Source: Cololabis saira (lineage: Eukaryota; Chordata; Actinopteri; Beloniformes; Belonidae). Taken from it: a stretch of DNA of 64,000 nucleotides. The DNA lies in NCBI RefSeq assembly GCF_033807715.1, contig NC_084592.1, positions 22,258,501 through 22,322,500 of the forward strand, given 5' to 3'. Under the pieces are notes generated by a model, which saw nothing but the letters and a program-made list of their open reading frames with translations, made no database searches and was not told the DNA's origin. The position numbers and the translations under genes are program-made. The stretch's first letter is position 1. Each line of letters begins with the position of its first letter. Below, in pieces: positions 45,149 to 56,784 of this stretch.

Positions 45149-45730
45149 AGATCTTGGCCAACAACCTCCTTCCCTCAGTAAGAGCATTGAAGATGGGTCG
45201 TGGCTGGGTCTTCCAGCATGGCAACGACCCGAAACACACAGCCAGGGCAACTAAGGAGTGGCTCCCTAAGAAGCATTTCAAGGTCCTGGAGTGGCCCAGC
45301 CAGTCTCCAGACCTGAACCCAATAGAAAATCTTTGGAGGGAGCTGAAAGTCCGTATTGCCCAGCGACAGCCCCGAAACCTGAAGGATCTGGAGAAGATCT
45401 GTATGGAGGAGTGGGCCAAAATCCCTGCTGCAGTGTGTGCAAACCTGGTCAAGAACTACAGGAAACGTCTGATCTCTGTAATTGCAAACAAAGGTTTCTG
45501 TACCAAATATTAAGTTCTGTTTTTCTGATGTATCAAATACTTATGTCATGCAATAAAATGCAAATTAATTACTTAAAAATCATACAATGTGATTTTCTGG
45601 ATTTTTTTTTTTAGATTCCATCACTCACAGTTGAAGAGTACCTATGATAAAAATTACAGACTTCTACATGCTTTTCAAGTGGGAAAACCTGCAAAATCGG
45701 CAGTGTATCAAATACTTGTTCTCCCCACTG
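45149..45730 (+). pseudogene. Tc1 transposase C-terminal fragment and right terminal repeat
   Basis: The frame to 45513 encodes HGNDPKHTA and [19 protein letters not shown], the second Asp and the Glu of the DD34E catalytic triad, and ends at a TAA. The 3' flank ends in ATACTTGTTCTCCCCACTG followed by TA. The N-terminal half, including the paired DNA-binding domain and first Asp, is missing. Confidence 0.9.
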
Positions 45731-45765
45731 TATATATCAAATTATACACATATTCACACACACAA

Positions 45766-45801
<36 letters not shown>

Positions 45802-45903
45802 GTGAGGACTCCCTTATTTATTTTTCAGGGAGTTGGCAACCCTACTATTATATACGTCTATGAGTGCAGCTGTTGTCCTGCCAGATGTGTGCGAACATCT
45901 AAC
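45731..45903. other. (CA)n tract and intron sequence
   Basis: A CACACA run at 45757-45792 followed by a short TA run, then the donor side of the prmt2 first coding exon. Confidence 0.7.
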
Positions 45904-45987
45904 CTGTTCAGAGCCGCAGCCGGTGAAGTCAGAGAGCGCCACGAACTCTTCAGGAGTTTCATTATCATCCTCCTTTTCTGTTTGCAT

Positions 45988-46928
45988 ATTACACACGGAT
46001 GTTGTGTTGACACACAAACGATTTTCTTCCCCGAAAAAGCAACGACTTTAACCCTTAAAGTTGAGTCTGAAAAACTTAAACGTTACATAAGAGGCAACGT
46101 CAGATTAGGCACCTTCACGGCTGTCGGAAGTTTCAAACTCAAACAAAAAGGAGAGAGGAAATGCCGGGGCTCATTACAACAGTTTATGGCCTACTTTCCT
46201 CCTCTTGTCCGGTAGTTGTACTTAAAGAAGTTCATCATATTACATTCGTGTTTATTTCTGAGATCACTGCATTGGGAAGTGTGAATATCTAATTTCAAAC
46301 CATAAGATGCAAGATGCTGAGGTGTCACATTTAGATTCCTGATATGACTCCCAGCAGGGGTCTTTCTGGGTGAAGTTTGTATGTTTTACTCATGCTGGCA
46401 TGGGTTTTCTCCAGGAGATTTCCTGCCACCGTCCAAAAACCTGCATGCCAGCTTAATTGATTAATCTAAATGAGGAGTGAGTGTACATGGTTGTTTGTTT
46501 ATATGTGGCCCTGTGATGGACTGGAGACCTAGGTGTAAACAGACTTCACCTGACCTGACCCTTGTGATCGTGAATAGAAATAAGCAGGTATAGATAATAG
46601 ATGGATGGATGCTTGTTTATTTTCTTGTATACGGTGTTTGCTGTTCTGTAAATAAAACAAATACATAGGCACCTTATACCATATAAAAATATAAAAAATA
46701 TTTATTCATGCAAAAACAAACTCATCATCAACACATCATGCTGCTACAGGAAGACGTCTGTGTGGAGCCCCAGCAGTTCACAAACATCTCCAGTCAGTCA
46801 GAAACCACATTTTATATATCATCCAAATATAAATTCAGTTTAGAATTCACATGTTTCTGTACTGCTCAAAATGACCAACATTATATACTTCTTCCCAGAA
46901 GCATGTCATACATCCTTGGTAAGACATC
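45988..46928. other. intergenic with an L2-type LINE tail
   Basis: Upstream of the prmt2 relic. At about 46338-46615 lies an L2/Maui-like 3' tail (GTGGCCCTGTGATGGACTGG, ending ATGGATGGAT) on the plus strand. The ercc1 3' UTR begins below 46929. Confidence 0.6.
46701..46706 (-). terminator. candidate poly(A) signal of ercc1
   Basis: AATAAA on the minus strand, about 225 bases past the ercc1 stop codon at 46929-46931. Confidence 0.5.
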
Positions 46929-47157
46929 TCAGCTGTCTTTTGTCTTTGACTTGAGAAATGGCTTGTGAAGGACGTCATGGAGCCGTCTCGCCTGCAAGTA
47001 CAGAATGCCAAGATGTTATGACGGTGACTCCTTCATCCCTACACTTGTTAAAGTGCTGCAAGCATTGCTCCTCACCTTTTGCGGTCCAAGGCCTGGGCAG
47101 AGAACTAGTTCTTCCTTAGAAGCACTGATGATTCCCTCTACAGACTATAGAATCAAA

Positions 47158-47204
<47 letters not shown>

Positions 47205-50200
47205 CACATATGTATATTGACTAGATTATTGCTTGAATGGCATGAAGGTTTATTTCAGTTTCATCACACAGAACTTAATGGAACCAAAAATACTCAAAGG
47301 CTACTTTGTATTAATCAATGAAAAAAACATCCCACCTCTGATTTTTGTATTCATTTATTAATAATCTTTAAAAATCCCAAAGAAATATGCCAAATTGATG
47401 AAAACTACTTGGATTTTGAACGATGGCATGCGCATAAGAGCTTTACAGCATAAGAGTAACACAGTGCTTTGTAGCTTTATTAAAATATTTAACCTATTTA
47501 GTAACTACGGCAAAAAATGTAAATGGCCCCACTTTTTACAAAAGTGTCTGTGACCTGACAAACTGTAACTCTATTGATTTTTTATTTCGACTTCTTCTGT
47601 CATATGTTATTGATTTCCCAGGAGAAAAAGTGATAAACTTGAAAGCTTTAAGTGGGAACCTCTAGTTGATATAAAATGACTCATGTTGTTTCGAAGGTGT
47701 ACTCACAGAAAAAGTGGAAAGCAACGTAATGGCATCAGTTTTGTTTATAGACTTCACAGTGGTCAGGCAATCTGTAATCTTTAAACAAACAGAGAAATCC
47801 AGTCAGGGCTGGGTTAAAGGACTGCATTTATGACATTTTTATGCATGCATTATGCTTGTTGGGTTTGTTTGGCAACAGACTTAAAAGGAGAAAGGAGAAA
47901 AGAATTATGATGTTTTTGAAAAGTGAAAGGTAAAACTACGACAAACCTTTGACAGATAGTCTTTTTCAACTTGCTCTTTTAAAAGGTCAGCTGGTTTCTT
48001 TTCATATGATTTATATGTTTCCAAGTAGCGTCCTGCTTCTTCGGGGCTTTCAAGTCAATGGAAGAAATGTAAACACACAAAAAAAGAGAAGAACAATAAT
48101 AGGTTATGGTCAAAGGCCAACTTCCCCAAAACAACACAAAACAAAACTTAAGTTTGTTATAATTAAAAGCCTAAATGAACTATCAAAATGTACACATTAA
48201 GGAAACATATTTCACAATTAAGTGTAACTTTTGTGAAGAAACATATTGCTGTAAAACGGTTTTCAAGAGCTTACCTCCAGGCCAAGATGAGAGTGCAGTC
48301 AGCCATGATGCAGATACGAGCCAGTTCCTTCAAAGCATGATGAGGATCTTTCTGTATTCAAAGTAATAATTATTTATTATTACACGTGCATTAACTTAAT
48401 TTGTGGTTGTAGTTTATTTTGCAAAGAAAAATATTTTTCACAAGATATTTGTGTCATACAGATTCCTGAATTGTCATATATAAAAACTACTTTTTTTTGT
48501 TAAAAAAAAAGTACAACAAATATTTTATAGTCATACCTCATAACTATGATTGAAAACAAAGGATATTTCATAAATAATTATTACTGGAAAGAGAGCTCAC
48601 ATTCCAGCTATTCTTTATTTTGTAATTATCAAGATTTTTGAGTCTTTTCAAAAATATACAGACAAATTGGTGTAGGAAATAACTAAATTTAACAATATTT
48701 TCTCTCTATATACCTTTTAATATTCAATGAATGCATTATTAACCAGTAATTATGATGAACAGGAAAGAATATTACAGGTGCAAGTTTCAATATACAATAA
48801 TAAAAATAAACGATAGTATAATTAAATATATAATTTGCATATGTATTTAAAAACAAAATGCATAGATCTTTTGGATGCCTGGACTTGTACCCCTCTCTAT
48901 CCAGCCACCCAGCAAAGGAAGCACATTTTAGCCACTTGCAGTTGTCATTTCATAGAGTCTTAACCACAAGTGAGGGGAGGAACATAAATTGACTAAACTT
49001 GCCTTTAGGTAAAGCTCCCTCTTTACCACAACAGACCAGTCTGCTCTTCTGCTCTTATGATAAATGAGCCACATTTTTAACAAAAACATCATCACTTAGA
49101 AGAAAATCAAGTCTTATTAATTATTATCATAAAACATTTTCACTTACCACATCTACTTGAACCAAAAGCACACGTAGGGTGAATGTGTTTCCAAGCTGCT
49201 TCAAGCGGTCATGAATGTAGTTTGGGTTGAGGTTGTGATACCTTAGACTTCAAACCGAGCCCAAAACCAACATCAAAAGGAGAATAACACAGGAGAGAAT
49301 GATGATAAACGGAATATTTATTGCCATTAAAATATAAGTGCACAAATGTATTTAGCCTCATTTTAGGATCATTTATCAAATGATGCTTCATAGAGTAAAA
49401 AAACCCACCTGAGGAAGAGTGCGCAGTTTGTCTGACCCAAGACATAGTCTGGCACAATATCTCCAAACTCCCATGGCACACTTCTGACGAATTTCAGTAT
49501 TGGATTTCCCTTCTGAATAAGCAAAAAATATGTATATATGACAGTGTGCTTACAACATAGAGGCTAGCAATTATAAAAGCCTGCCAAACTAAAGCCTTCT
49601 TTTGTGCCACTAGGCCTATAAATGAAAACTTGGAAAAGTAATTACGCAAGACTGGACTGATTCAAAAATGGCAAAAAAAAGAAAAAAGAAAGCTTGCGTT
49701 TGTCGGTGTTAGGTGAAAAATATGGCAATTTTACAATAAAGCAATTTGTGATTGACCAATAGCAAATAAACAGGCAGGTAACATCTCTGCAGACCCATCA
49801 CACCCAGGACACAGTCTGTTTGAACTCCTCCCCTCTGGACGGCGCTATAGAGCTCTGTACACCAAAACCTCCAGACTCACTCTTATGGCGCTTTTACACT
49901 TGTACCTACTCAGCACGACTCGACTCGCCACGCCCCCGTTTTGTGCTTTTACACTACAGGTGGAGGCGGGTGGAGGCGTGCCGAGTAGATACTTTTTCTG
50001 TATCTATTCTGCCGAGGTTCTAAGCGGCTGAGTCGGCCCTGTATCTGACGTCATCACAATACACGCCACAGATTGGTCGGGGGGCGGGGCCGTCAGACGT
50101 TTGAATCAGGAAGAGGGAATCAGCGCAAGAGCGACTCGCGGCTTCCTCATTTTATCCGACAGGCAATGGCAGCGCAAACGTCTGTTTTGTGATCCAACTC

Positions 50201-53200
50201 TGAGGTGCAGATGTTCATAAACCTGGTGGCTGAGGAGAGAATTAAAAAAGGATCTAGACGGGTGATAAGGAACGACCAGATCCACCAGGCGCTCGGTCAC
50301 TGCTGACTTTTCATCAGCGCAGAGACAAACAAACGAAAAAAAAAGCGTTGCCGCTTGAAGCTTCTTTCCCTCTCATTTTTTAACTTGATATCGAACACAA
50401 GTCACAGACCAAGCAGCACATATATCATCTCCTCCAGGTTCTACATCTTTAGTGTTGTTGTCTTCTCCGTTTAGATCACACAATCAAATACATCACAGCA
50501 GCTTCGCTCCAACCCGCCTACTTCTCACCTGGGTGCCTAAAAACAAACGAGGACAAGGCGAGTGGAGGTGAGACAAGGCGTGGCGAGTCGAGTTGCACTG
50601 AGTAGGTACTAGTATAAAAGCGCCATTAGAACCTCGGCAGAATAGATACAGAAAAAGTATCTACTCGGCACGCCTCCACCCGTAGTGTAAAAGCGCAAAA
50701 CGGGGGTGAGTCGAGCTGAGTAGGTACTAGTGTAAAAGTGCCAATAGTCTCAGAGTAATCAACCACTGTGCAATAATAATAATAATAATAACCACAATCA
50801 TATGCTGTAACAATGCACCTTTCAATAACCATGTCTACCTCATACTGCTGCACTTTTTTAAAAAAATTTTTAAAGGAGCCGTCTGTAAGAAATGGCCAAA
50901 ACTGGTACTGCAGTCACTTTCAAAATATTGTTGAGCGGCGTGTACCCTCCCCCTCCTCCCCCCGACCAGAGGTTGCCAGGTAGGCTGCAGAATGCAGCAG
51001 GAACGTAGGCTGCCATGGCTGCGATAATTAGAGCCGAGCTGGCAACCCGGATGTCGAAACAATACTGACTTGGTGATTGGGAGATAGGTGGAGGGTGGAG
51101 CTTCAGAAACAATACTGACTTGGTGATTGGGAGATAGGTGGAGGGTGGAGCTTCAGAAACAATACTGACTTGGTGATTGGGAGATAGGTGGAGGGTGGAG
51201 CTTCAGAAACAATACTGACTTGGTGATTGGGAGATAGGTGGAGGGTGGAGCTTCAGAAACAATACTGACTTGGTGATTGGGAGATAGGTGGAGGGTGGAG
51301 CTTCAGAAACAATACTGACTTGGTGATTGGGAGATAGGTGGAGGGTGGAGCTTCAGGCCAAAACAAAAAATGACAACATAAACATCAGTTGAGGGCTGCA
51401 ACTCCTCTTTTTAAACTGGAATATCCTGGCTTGAGTGCTGTTGTCAGTGACATAAGTATTTGAAATGAACATGATTTTTAAATGTCTGTTGACATATCGG
51501 GGTCATTTTATGATTCGTTTTATTATTGCTCTTACATACAGCTCCTTTAAATTGTATTTATGTTAATAAGAGCTGCCATTTGTCTATTTACTGTACAGTG
51601 AGCGAAAATAACTGGCGTCAAATTCCCTGTCTTAGCCAATCCGTGTATCATTCGTTCTTTCCATTTTCAATTGCCAATCAAAAACCAAAACATGAAAAAG
51701 TGACTGGTTATTTTGTTTTTGTTTTTTTATTATAACACAAAAAAACGGAAAAACGTCTGGTTTTTCATATTTCAATTTTAGGCACGGATCAAAAATACGA
51801 AATCGAAAAACGGGCCACAGGACTGAATTTGATTTTAATATTTAATTTCTCTGCGCCGCTCGCCACCAGTATAGACAGTGCAATAAAAAATAAAGCAATG
51901 GAACTGTTTTTGACGCTGACGCTCGCTCGCGTCGCATGCAGTGTGTATATTTGCAATAAACTGTGGACATCTGAATAAAAACCTCATAAATAGATTAAAG
52001 CGCTCTCCAGCTCTGCGTCTGATGCGTCTTTTTCTCCTCAGATCATGCCGAGCACAGAATCTTCTGACGCTCATTTCTGAGCCTTGCAGGAGATCCATCT
52101 GCTGCAACGTGCAGGAAATGTGTTTGTACGTCAAACCGCTGTGGAACAAGTCCTTAATCAATCTTTAAAAAATAATCCTTAATGTGTTGTTCCAGCGCCG
52201 CCATGGTTGCCATGGTTACCCGAACTGCCGCGTACAGAGCCATTTCCGGATCACGTAAACCCGACAAATTAAATATTAAAATCAAATTCAGTCCTGTGGC
52301 CCGTTTTTCGATTTCGTATTTTTGATCTGTGCCTAAAATTGAAATATGAAAAACCAGCCGTTTTTCCGTTTTTTGTGTTATAATAAAAAAACAAAAACAA
52401 AATAACCAGTCACTTTTTCATGTTTTGGTTTTTGATTGGCAATTGAAAATGGAAAGAACGAGTGATACACTGATTTTAGCCAATAAATCTGATTCTGATT
52501 CTTGACATTTCGTATTTATGGGTTGGTGGTGGGTTCCTGTAAACTGAAATGCAAAAAAAAACAAAAAAAAAAAACAGGATGCTTGTATGTTTATCTTTAA
52601 CTTGTAGGAGTCCAAATAAATCTGTGTGCATACCTGTCGAGGACTAACAATAATAGAGCTCCCAGAGCCTGCTGGTTTAGGTCCCTGGCCGAGGCTGGGA
52701 TCTGACCTTTGACAGCTCAGGTCAGCCAGCGTTGTCCCCTCGCTCCCCTGAGCCTCTCCAGGCCGGGCTGCAGTAACACACTCCTGGGCACTTTCAGTGC
52801 TCGGGGTGGGAGCTGGCTCTCGCCGTCCTTCTCCCAGACTGCTGACTCCTGTCCCTTCAGTCCTGACCACTTTGGAGGGGGCATCCGTGTGTGCAACAGC
52901 AGCCCCATTGCTTTTATTCTGGACGACATATTCAGCATAGGACAGCGGCTTTTCTGCACACTTGGAAACAGGCTCTGAGGCTGAGTGGTCCTGCTGTCCT
53001 CTGCATGCAAACTGCGCCTTTGGCTGAAATAGAGTCAATTTCATTTAATACATTTATGGAATTACTCTGTGTCTATTTGTATTGATTATTCTATTACTTA
53101 ATACATATAGAATAACTACAAATGCAAATCAGAACAACATGATCGATTTCACTAGTTATTTTACACTGCAAAAACTTGAAATCTTAACAAGAATATTTAT

Positions 53201-53929
53201 CTTATTTCTAGTTAAAATGTCTAATTTTTAGTCAAAAAAAATCTCATTTAATTTAAGACAAGACTCAAAAACAACCATTTCACCTGTTTCAAGTAGATTT
53301 TCACTTAAAATAAGTGGAAAAATCTGCCAGTGGAACAAGATTTTTTTGCTTGTAATGAGAAGATAAATCTTGTCCCACTGGCAGATTTTTCTACTTATTT
53401 CAAGTGAAAATTTACTTGAAACAGGTGAAAATGGTCAAATAACAAGTTATTTTTCTGGTGATGACTCTTGTTTTAAGTGTAATGAGATTTTTTGACTAAA
53501 AATTAGACATTTTAACTAGAAATAAGACAAATATTCCTTTTTTTTTTAGTTTTTGCAGTGAGCGAGACTGCATTTGAAAAAGTTCCAATTTTCTTGACCA
53601 CACAGATAAGCTCCATAGCAGATTTCTGTGATGAGTATTTGCTGGACGTGTTGATTGATACTCTAGTTAAGTTCTGTGACTTGTAACCTTGCCATACCTT
53701 AGCTTCCACTGAATTGACGCCACTGATTTCATACGTGAACTTTTCATGAAATACATAAAAGTATATATATTTTTTAAATCTGAAAACAATAACTTGCAAC
53801 AATAGTCCGCTAACGACCAAAACGACCAAAACGTAGGGCTAACAATAACAAGAAAGTATAGATACAGACCGGCGGTCTTTCTTTGGTGAAAGCAGAATCG
53901 TCCAAGTTGATGTGAAACCTTTTCTTCAT
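46929..53929 (-). CDS. ercc1: ERCC1, DNA excision-repair nuclease subunit
   Basis: Nine coding exons join in phase, all with GT-AG ends: 53870-53929, 52634-53023, 49409-49512, 49148-49247, 48275-48351, 47947-48046, 47707-47778, 47076-47144 and 46929-46991. They sum to 1,035 nt, 344 residues; human ERCC1 has 297. The extra length is in the disordered N-terminal part (exon 2, about residues 21-150). The conserved core starts at SSIIVSPRQ, then the central domain ([37 protein letters not shown]). The C-terminal helix-hairpin-helix repeats ([26 protein letters not shown]) heterodimerise with XPF. With XPF it cuts 5' of lesions in nucleotide-excision and crosslink repair in the nucleus. ERCC1's central domain is catalytically dead in all vertebrates. 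The short exon 1 ([11 protein letters not shown]) fits the family's N-terminus. Intron 2 is filled with transposons. Confidence 0.96.
47148..47205. repeat. (AAAT)n microsatellite
   Basis: About 12 units of AAAT/AATA beginning four bases upstream (transcript sense) of ercc1 exon 8, so it abuts the acceptor region. Confidence 0.95.
48362..49147. other. ercc1 intron, nothing recognised
   Basis: AT-rich. At about 48890-49080 there is a weak GC-richer stretch of unknown origin. No gene or transposon ends. Confidence 0.5.
49605..49773. repeat. dispersed duplicate of 54531-54626 plus 55117-55185
   Basis: GCCACTAGGCCTATA through GACTGGACTGATTCAAAAATGG to GTGATTGACCAATAGCAAAT. The second copy upstream of ercc1 is split by a 490-bp insertion. 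Here it is continuous and so shows the pre-insertion state. Confidence 0.85.
49886..50625. mobile_element. PIF/Harbinger-like element in ercc1 intron 2
   Basis: Ends TGGCGCTTTTACACTTGTAC and GTACTAGTATAAAAGCGCCA, flanked by TTA on both sides (49883-49885 and 50626-50628), the usual Harbinger target. The plus strand keeps a SANT/MADF-like coding relic (about 50200-50300, containing [13 protein letters not shown]). No DDE domain. At 50629-50750 an extra inverted end fragment of the same family follows. Confidence 0.82.
50770..51056. other. ercc1 intron 2, retroposon fragments
   Basis: An (AAT)n run at 50774-50791, then a segment (GTTACAATGCACCTTTCAATAACCAT type) related to 54880-54930. Then a GC-rich stretch with GTACCCTCCCCCTCCTCCC. 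No gene. Confidence 0.5.
51057..51356. repeat. 50-bp minisatellite, six identical units
   Basis: Six head-to-tail copies of a 50-bp unit starting AACAATACTGACTTGG and ending GGTGGAGCTTCAG, at 50-base steps from 51061. I see no base differences between units. It lies in ercc1 intron 2. Confidence 0.97.
51641..52475 (-). mobile_element. long-TIR element with 9-bp target repeat (Mutator-like?)
   Basis: About 200-bp inverted arms (51641-51840 and 52268-52475; outer arm CGTGTATCATTCGTTC) enclose a unique centre. TTAGCCAAT flanks both sides (51632-51640 and 52476-52484). Long inverted repeats with a 9-bp duplication are the usual mark of Mutator-like elements. The TSD could be read as 6 bp if AATC belongs to the arm. 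The centre encodes, on the minus strand, a helix-turn-helix-like stretch (51835-52161: [15 protein letters not shown], then [15 protein letters not shown]) like the N-terminus of integrase-type transposases. Confidence 0.65.
53164..53560. mobile_element. foldback MITE in ercc1 intron 1
   Basis: CACTGCAAAAACT on the left and AGTTTTTGCAGTG on the right. The two halves are nearly complementary over their whole length (CACCTGTTTCAAGTAG and inverse copies). No target duplication found. Family shared with 21880-22400 and 56785-57120. Confidence 0.85.
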
Positions 53930-54530
53930 GTCTTTATACTACTGCAAAGCGTTATATTTAAACACACACCCCGATTATTGTTGATTTGTTACTAACGTTA
54001 CTCTTCTTCTGATGGCTATTATGGAGTTTGTCCAAAAAACCTGAAAAGCCCATTACTGCCATCTACTGGACTGGATAACAAATCCCTAGTGATTATCAGA
54101 ATCAGAAAGAAGTTTATTGCCAAGTAGTTTAACACACACAAGGAATTTGTTGTGGTGATTGGTACAATACAAAAGAACAAGTAATATTAAAAGAAAAAAT
54201 GTACAACATGTTGGTTTTAAAGTGCTGGAATAACGAGTCTGTACAAAGGTGACCTTAGGATGTGTGTTAATGTGACGCATAAGGTCAGGAGTGGAGTCTT
54301 TATGTTAATGTACGTAGAGTGAGGGGGGGGGGCAGTGTGTGGTAGACGGGGGAAAAGGGGGGTCCGGGGCCGTGTTGACAAGGCCAGCTGCAGTCAGGAA
54401 GAAACTGACTAAGTAACTGCAAATAGAAACTCTTGTTAATACAATTAATTTGATTTATGTTCTGTAAAAGTATTATACGGAAAAAAATCTGTAATGTTTT
54501 CTAAAATATTGTTGAGTAGAGTAGTTACAA
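53930..54530. other. ercc1 upstream region
   Basis: The promoter should lie here but I see no TATA box or clear motif. At 54095-54420 is a retroposon tail beginning TCAGAATCAGAAAGAAGTTT, followed by a G-rich stretch (54320-54370). Confidence 0.45.
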
Positions 54531-54928
54531 TGCCACTAGGCCTATATATGAGAACTTGGAAAAGTAATTACGCAAGACTGGACTGATTCAAAAATGGCAA
54601 AAAAAAAGAAAGAAAGCTTGCATTTGAATAGAATAGAATAGAAAAGAATAGAATAGAATAGAATAGAATAGAACAGAATAGAATAGAATAGAATAGAATA
54701 GAATAGAATAGAATAGAATAGAATAGAATAGAATAGAATAGAATAGAAAAATCTTTATTCGCTAAGTATAAACATGCCAGACAGGGATTTTGTTTTCGTT
54801 TTTTTTGCTCACTGAACCCAGATTTAAACAGTTACAAACAGTAATAGACAAATGGCTCTTATTAACATATATACAATTTAAAAGTAAAAGGGGCAGCAGT
54901 ATGAGGTAGTCATGGTTATTGAAAGGTA

Positions 54929-55008
<80 letters not shown>

Positions 55009-55185
55009 TTATTTTTTTGCACAGTGGTTGATTACTCTGGGAGTCTATAAGTGATGAGAGTTCATCAGAGCAACAGCTTGGGGGGAGAAACTGTCTCTGA
55101 GTTTGGAGGGTTTTTTTTCGATGTTAGGTGAAAAATATGGCAATTTTACAATAAAACAATTTGTGATTGACCAATAGCAAATAAG
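54531..55185. repeat. duplicate of 49605-49773 split by a retroposon
   Basis: The left part is 54531-54626 and the right part 55117-55185. The 490-bp insert has a (GAATA)n tract (about 54628-54747), a retroposon body starting AAAATCTTTATTCG and a long (ATT)n tract (54933-55006). The poly-Asn frame on the minus strand is translation of the ATT repeat. Confidence 0.8.
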
Positions 55186-55210
55186 TTGAATAAGTTGTAG
55201 CTTTACATGT

Positions 55211-56550
55211 TTTTTTTTTTAAACTTTATTAGCAAATCTTGCTATACAAAAACCAACAAGGTGTGGAACAGCACATACAATGATGGAGTAGATTATAAAA
55301 ATATCTAGTATGAATAAGAAGAATAATATACAGGACTGTCTCAGAAAATTAGAATATTATGATTTTCTGTAACGCAATTACAAAAACAAAAATGTCATAC
55401 ATTCTGGATTCATTACAAATCAACTGAAATATTGCAAGCCTTTTATTATTTTGATATTGCTGATCATGGCTTACAGCTTAAGAAAACTCAAATATTCTAT
55501 CTCAAAAAATTTGAATATTCTGGGAATCTTAATCTTAAAATGTAAGCCATAATCAGCAATATTAAAATAATAAAAGGCTTGCAATATTTCAGTTGATTTG
55601 TAATGAATCCAGAATGTATGACTTTTTTGTTTTTTTAATTGCATTACAGAAAATAAAGAACTTTATAACAATATTCTAATTTTCTGAGACAGTCCTGTAG
55701 ATAATGAAGGTAACAGTCATAATAACAATAATAAGAATAATATTAACAATAATAATAATAAAGATGAGTAAGTAAATAAATAGAGAATAAAATAAATACA
55801 TAAATAAATAAAACAGGAGAATAAAACAGGTATGAGGAATAGAATCAGATGCATAGAAAAAAATAAGGAAAGACAGTTATAAATAAAAGGTCAGTCAGAG
55901 GATACAGGGAAAAAATTTTCATAGTTGATTAAAGATATATTGCTTTTTTTGTTGTTTATTTAAGAGATTTAATGAGAGAAATTAATTCTAGTAGAAAAGG
56001 GGCACATTTAGAAGTAGCACCAGCAAATTTTTGTTTGTGAATAAATAATTTAGCGTAAATAATGATAAAATTCAATTGGTGTTCAAGAGCACGATCTTTA
56101 GGATAATCAAAGTAACAAATAATATTGTTAATATTAAGTAAATAAACAGATTTAGCAGCATTGAAAAAATGAAACTCAAGCTCACTCCAAAATTTTTGGG
56201 ATATGTCAGTGAAAAAATAAATGCAGAGATGTTTCTGTTTCGTTGTGACAAAAAGTACAGGAGTCATTAACATCTGACTGTAAATTTAACAATGATACAG
56301 TTGACAGGGTATATGTTGTGTAGAATTTTGAAGTGGACTTCTTTTGCTTTGTTTGAGATGCAATATTTATGTGGTAGGAGCCAGGCTCTTCTCCAGTTTA
56401 TGTCTTCAATGTGAGATCGCCAATAGAATTTACCTCTAGGAATAACTTGGTTCTTTTTTTTTTGAAAACACTGGCGTATATGCTTGTTATTACCAGTACT
56501 CGAGTTGTTAAAAAAATCAGGGGAGATGGTGGATTTTATCATATGGGGAC
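55211..56550 (-). pseudogene. L1-type LINE fragment
   Basis: Minus-strand frames at 56267-56542 (WRRAWLLPHKYCISNKAKE) and 55956-56273 (QKFWSELEFHFFNAAKS) are the C-terminal part of fish L1 ORF2. A T run at 55211-55221 is its poly(A). It is 5'-truncated, frameshifted and cut by the Tc1-like MITE at 55331. Confidence 0.85.
55331..55697. mobile_element. Tc1-like palindromic MITE (367 bp)
   Basis: CAGGACTGTCTCAGAAAATT and AATTTTCTGAGACAGTCCTG ends with TA on each side (55329-55330, 55698-55699). The interior is itself a long inverted repeat around 55490. It is inserted in the L1 fragment. Confidence 0.9.
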
Positions 56551-56784
56551 AGATAATTTGTGCTGATTACAAATAATATAATATATTACAAATAATAGCA
56601 CTGACCAAAACACCTGCAGAAATACTGCAGGAATGACATAGCAGCAGATATGCAGCCTTCTGTAAGCTTTAAATATCCACTGGACTAGTGGGCTTACATC
56701 AAATACATCCAAACACAAAAATAAAAAACAGTTTTCTGAACTTATCAATATGATTCTGTCCTTCACAGGATAAGTAAAATGGAT
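56551..56784. other. intergenic
   Basis: Short AT-rich stretch; nothing recognised. Confidence 0.5.

Larger units (their letters stand above)
40893..45987 (-). pseudogene. prmt2: protein arginine methyltransferase 2 relic
   Basis: Recognisable exons, minus strand: 45904-45987 (ATG; ETPEEFVALSDF, start of the SH3 domain), 42666-42827 (HLEMLSDR to the SAM-binding motif I), 41510-41639 (EFFTKPKFSHLI), 41290-41426 (LHGFTAWFTVHF), 41003-41175 (RNPVWRRHMTV) and 40893-40925 (RFPMWR stop). Order and boundaries match human PRMT2, a nuclear protein-arginine methyltransferase and coactivator. Exons for the rest of SH3, the segment before motif I and the double-E catalytic loop are missing. Exon 41003-41175 is 173 nt where phase needs 175, a 2-nt deletion in the THWKQ-LFML stretch. 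Motif I reads DLGCRTG instead of DLGCGTG. One intron uses a GC donor (GAG|GCAAGT at 41510). The gene is dead here unless the assembly is collapsed. Confidence 0.85.

Noticed and set aside
41911..45730. A single 3.8-kb Tc1 element between the two matching ends
   Set aside because: It would have to contain a prmt2 exon and a LINE, and lacks the transposase N-terminal half; two separate truncated pieces, or a rearranged one, fit better.
54762..55022. Poly-asparagine protein
   Set aside because: It is translation of the (ATT)n repeat.
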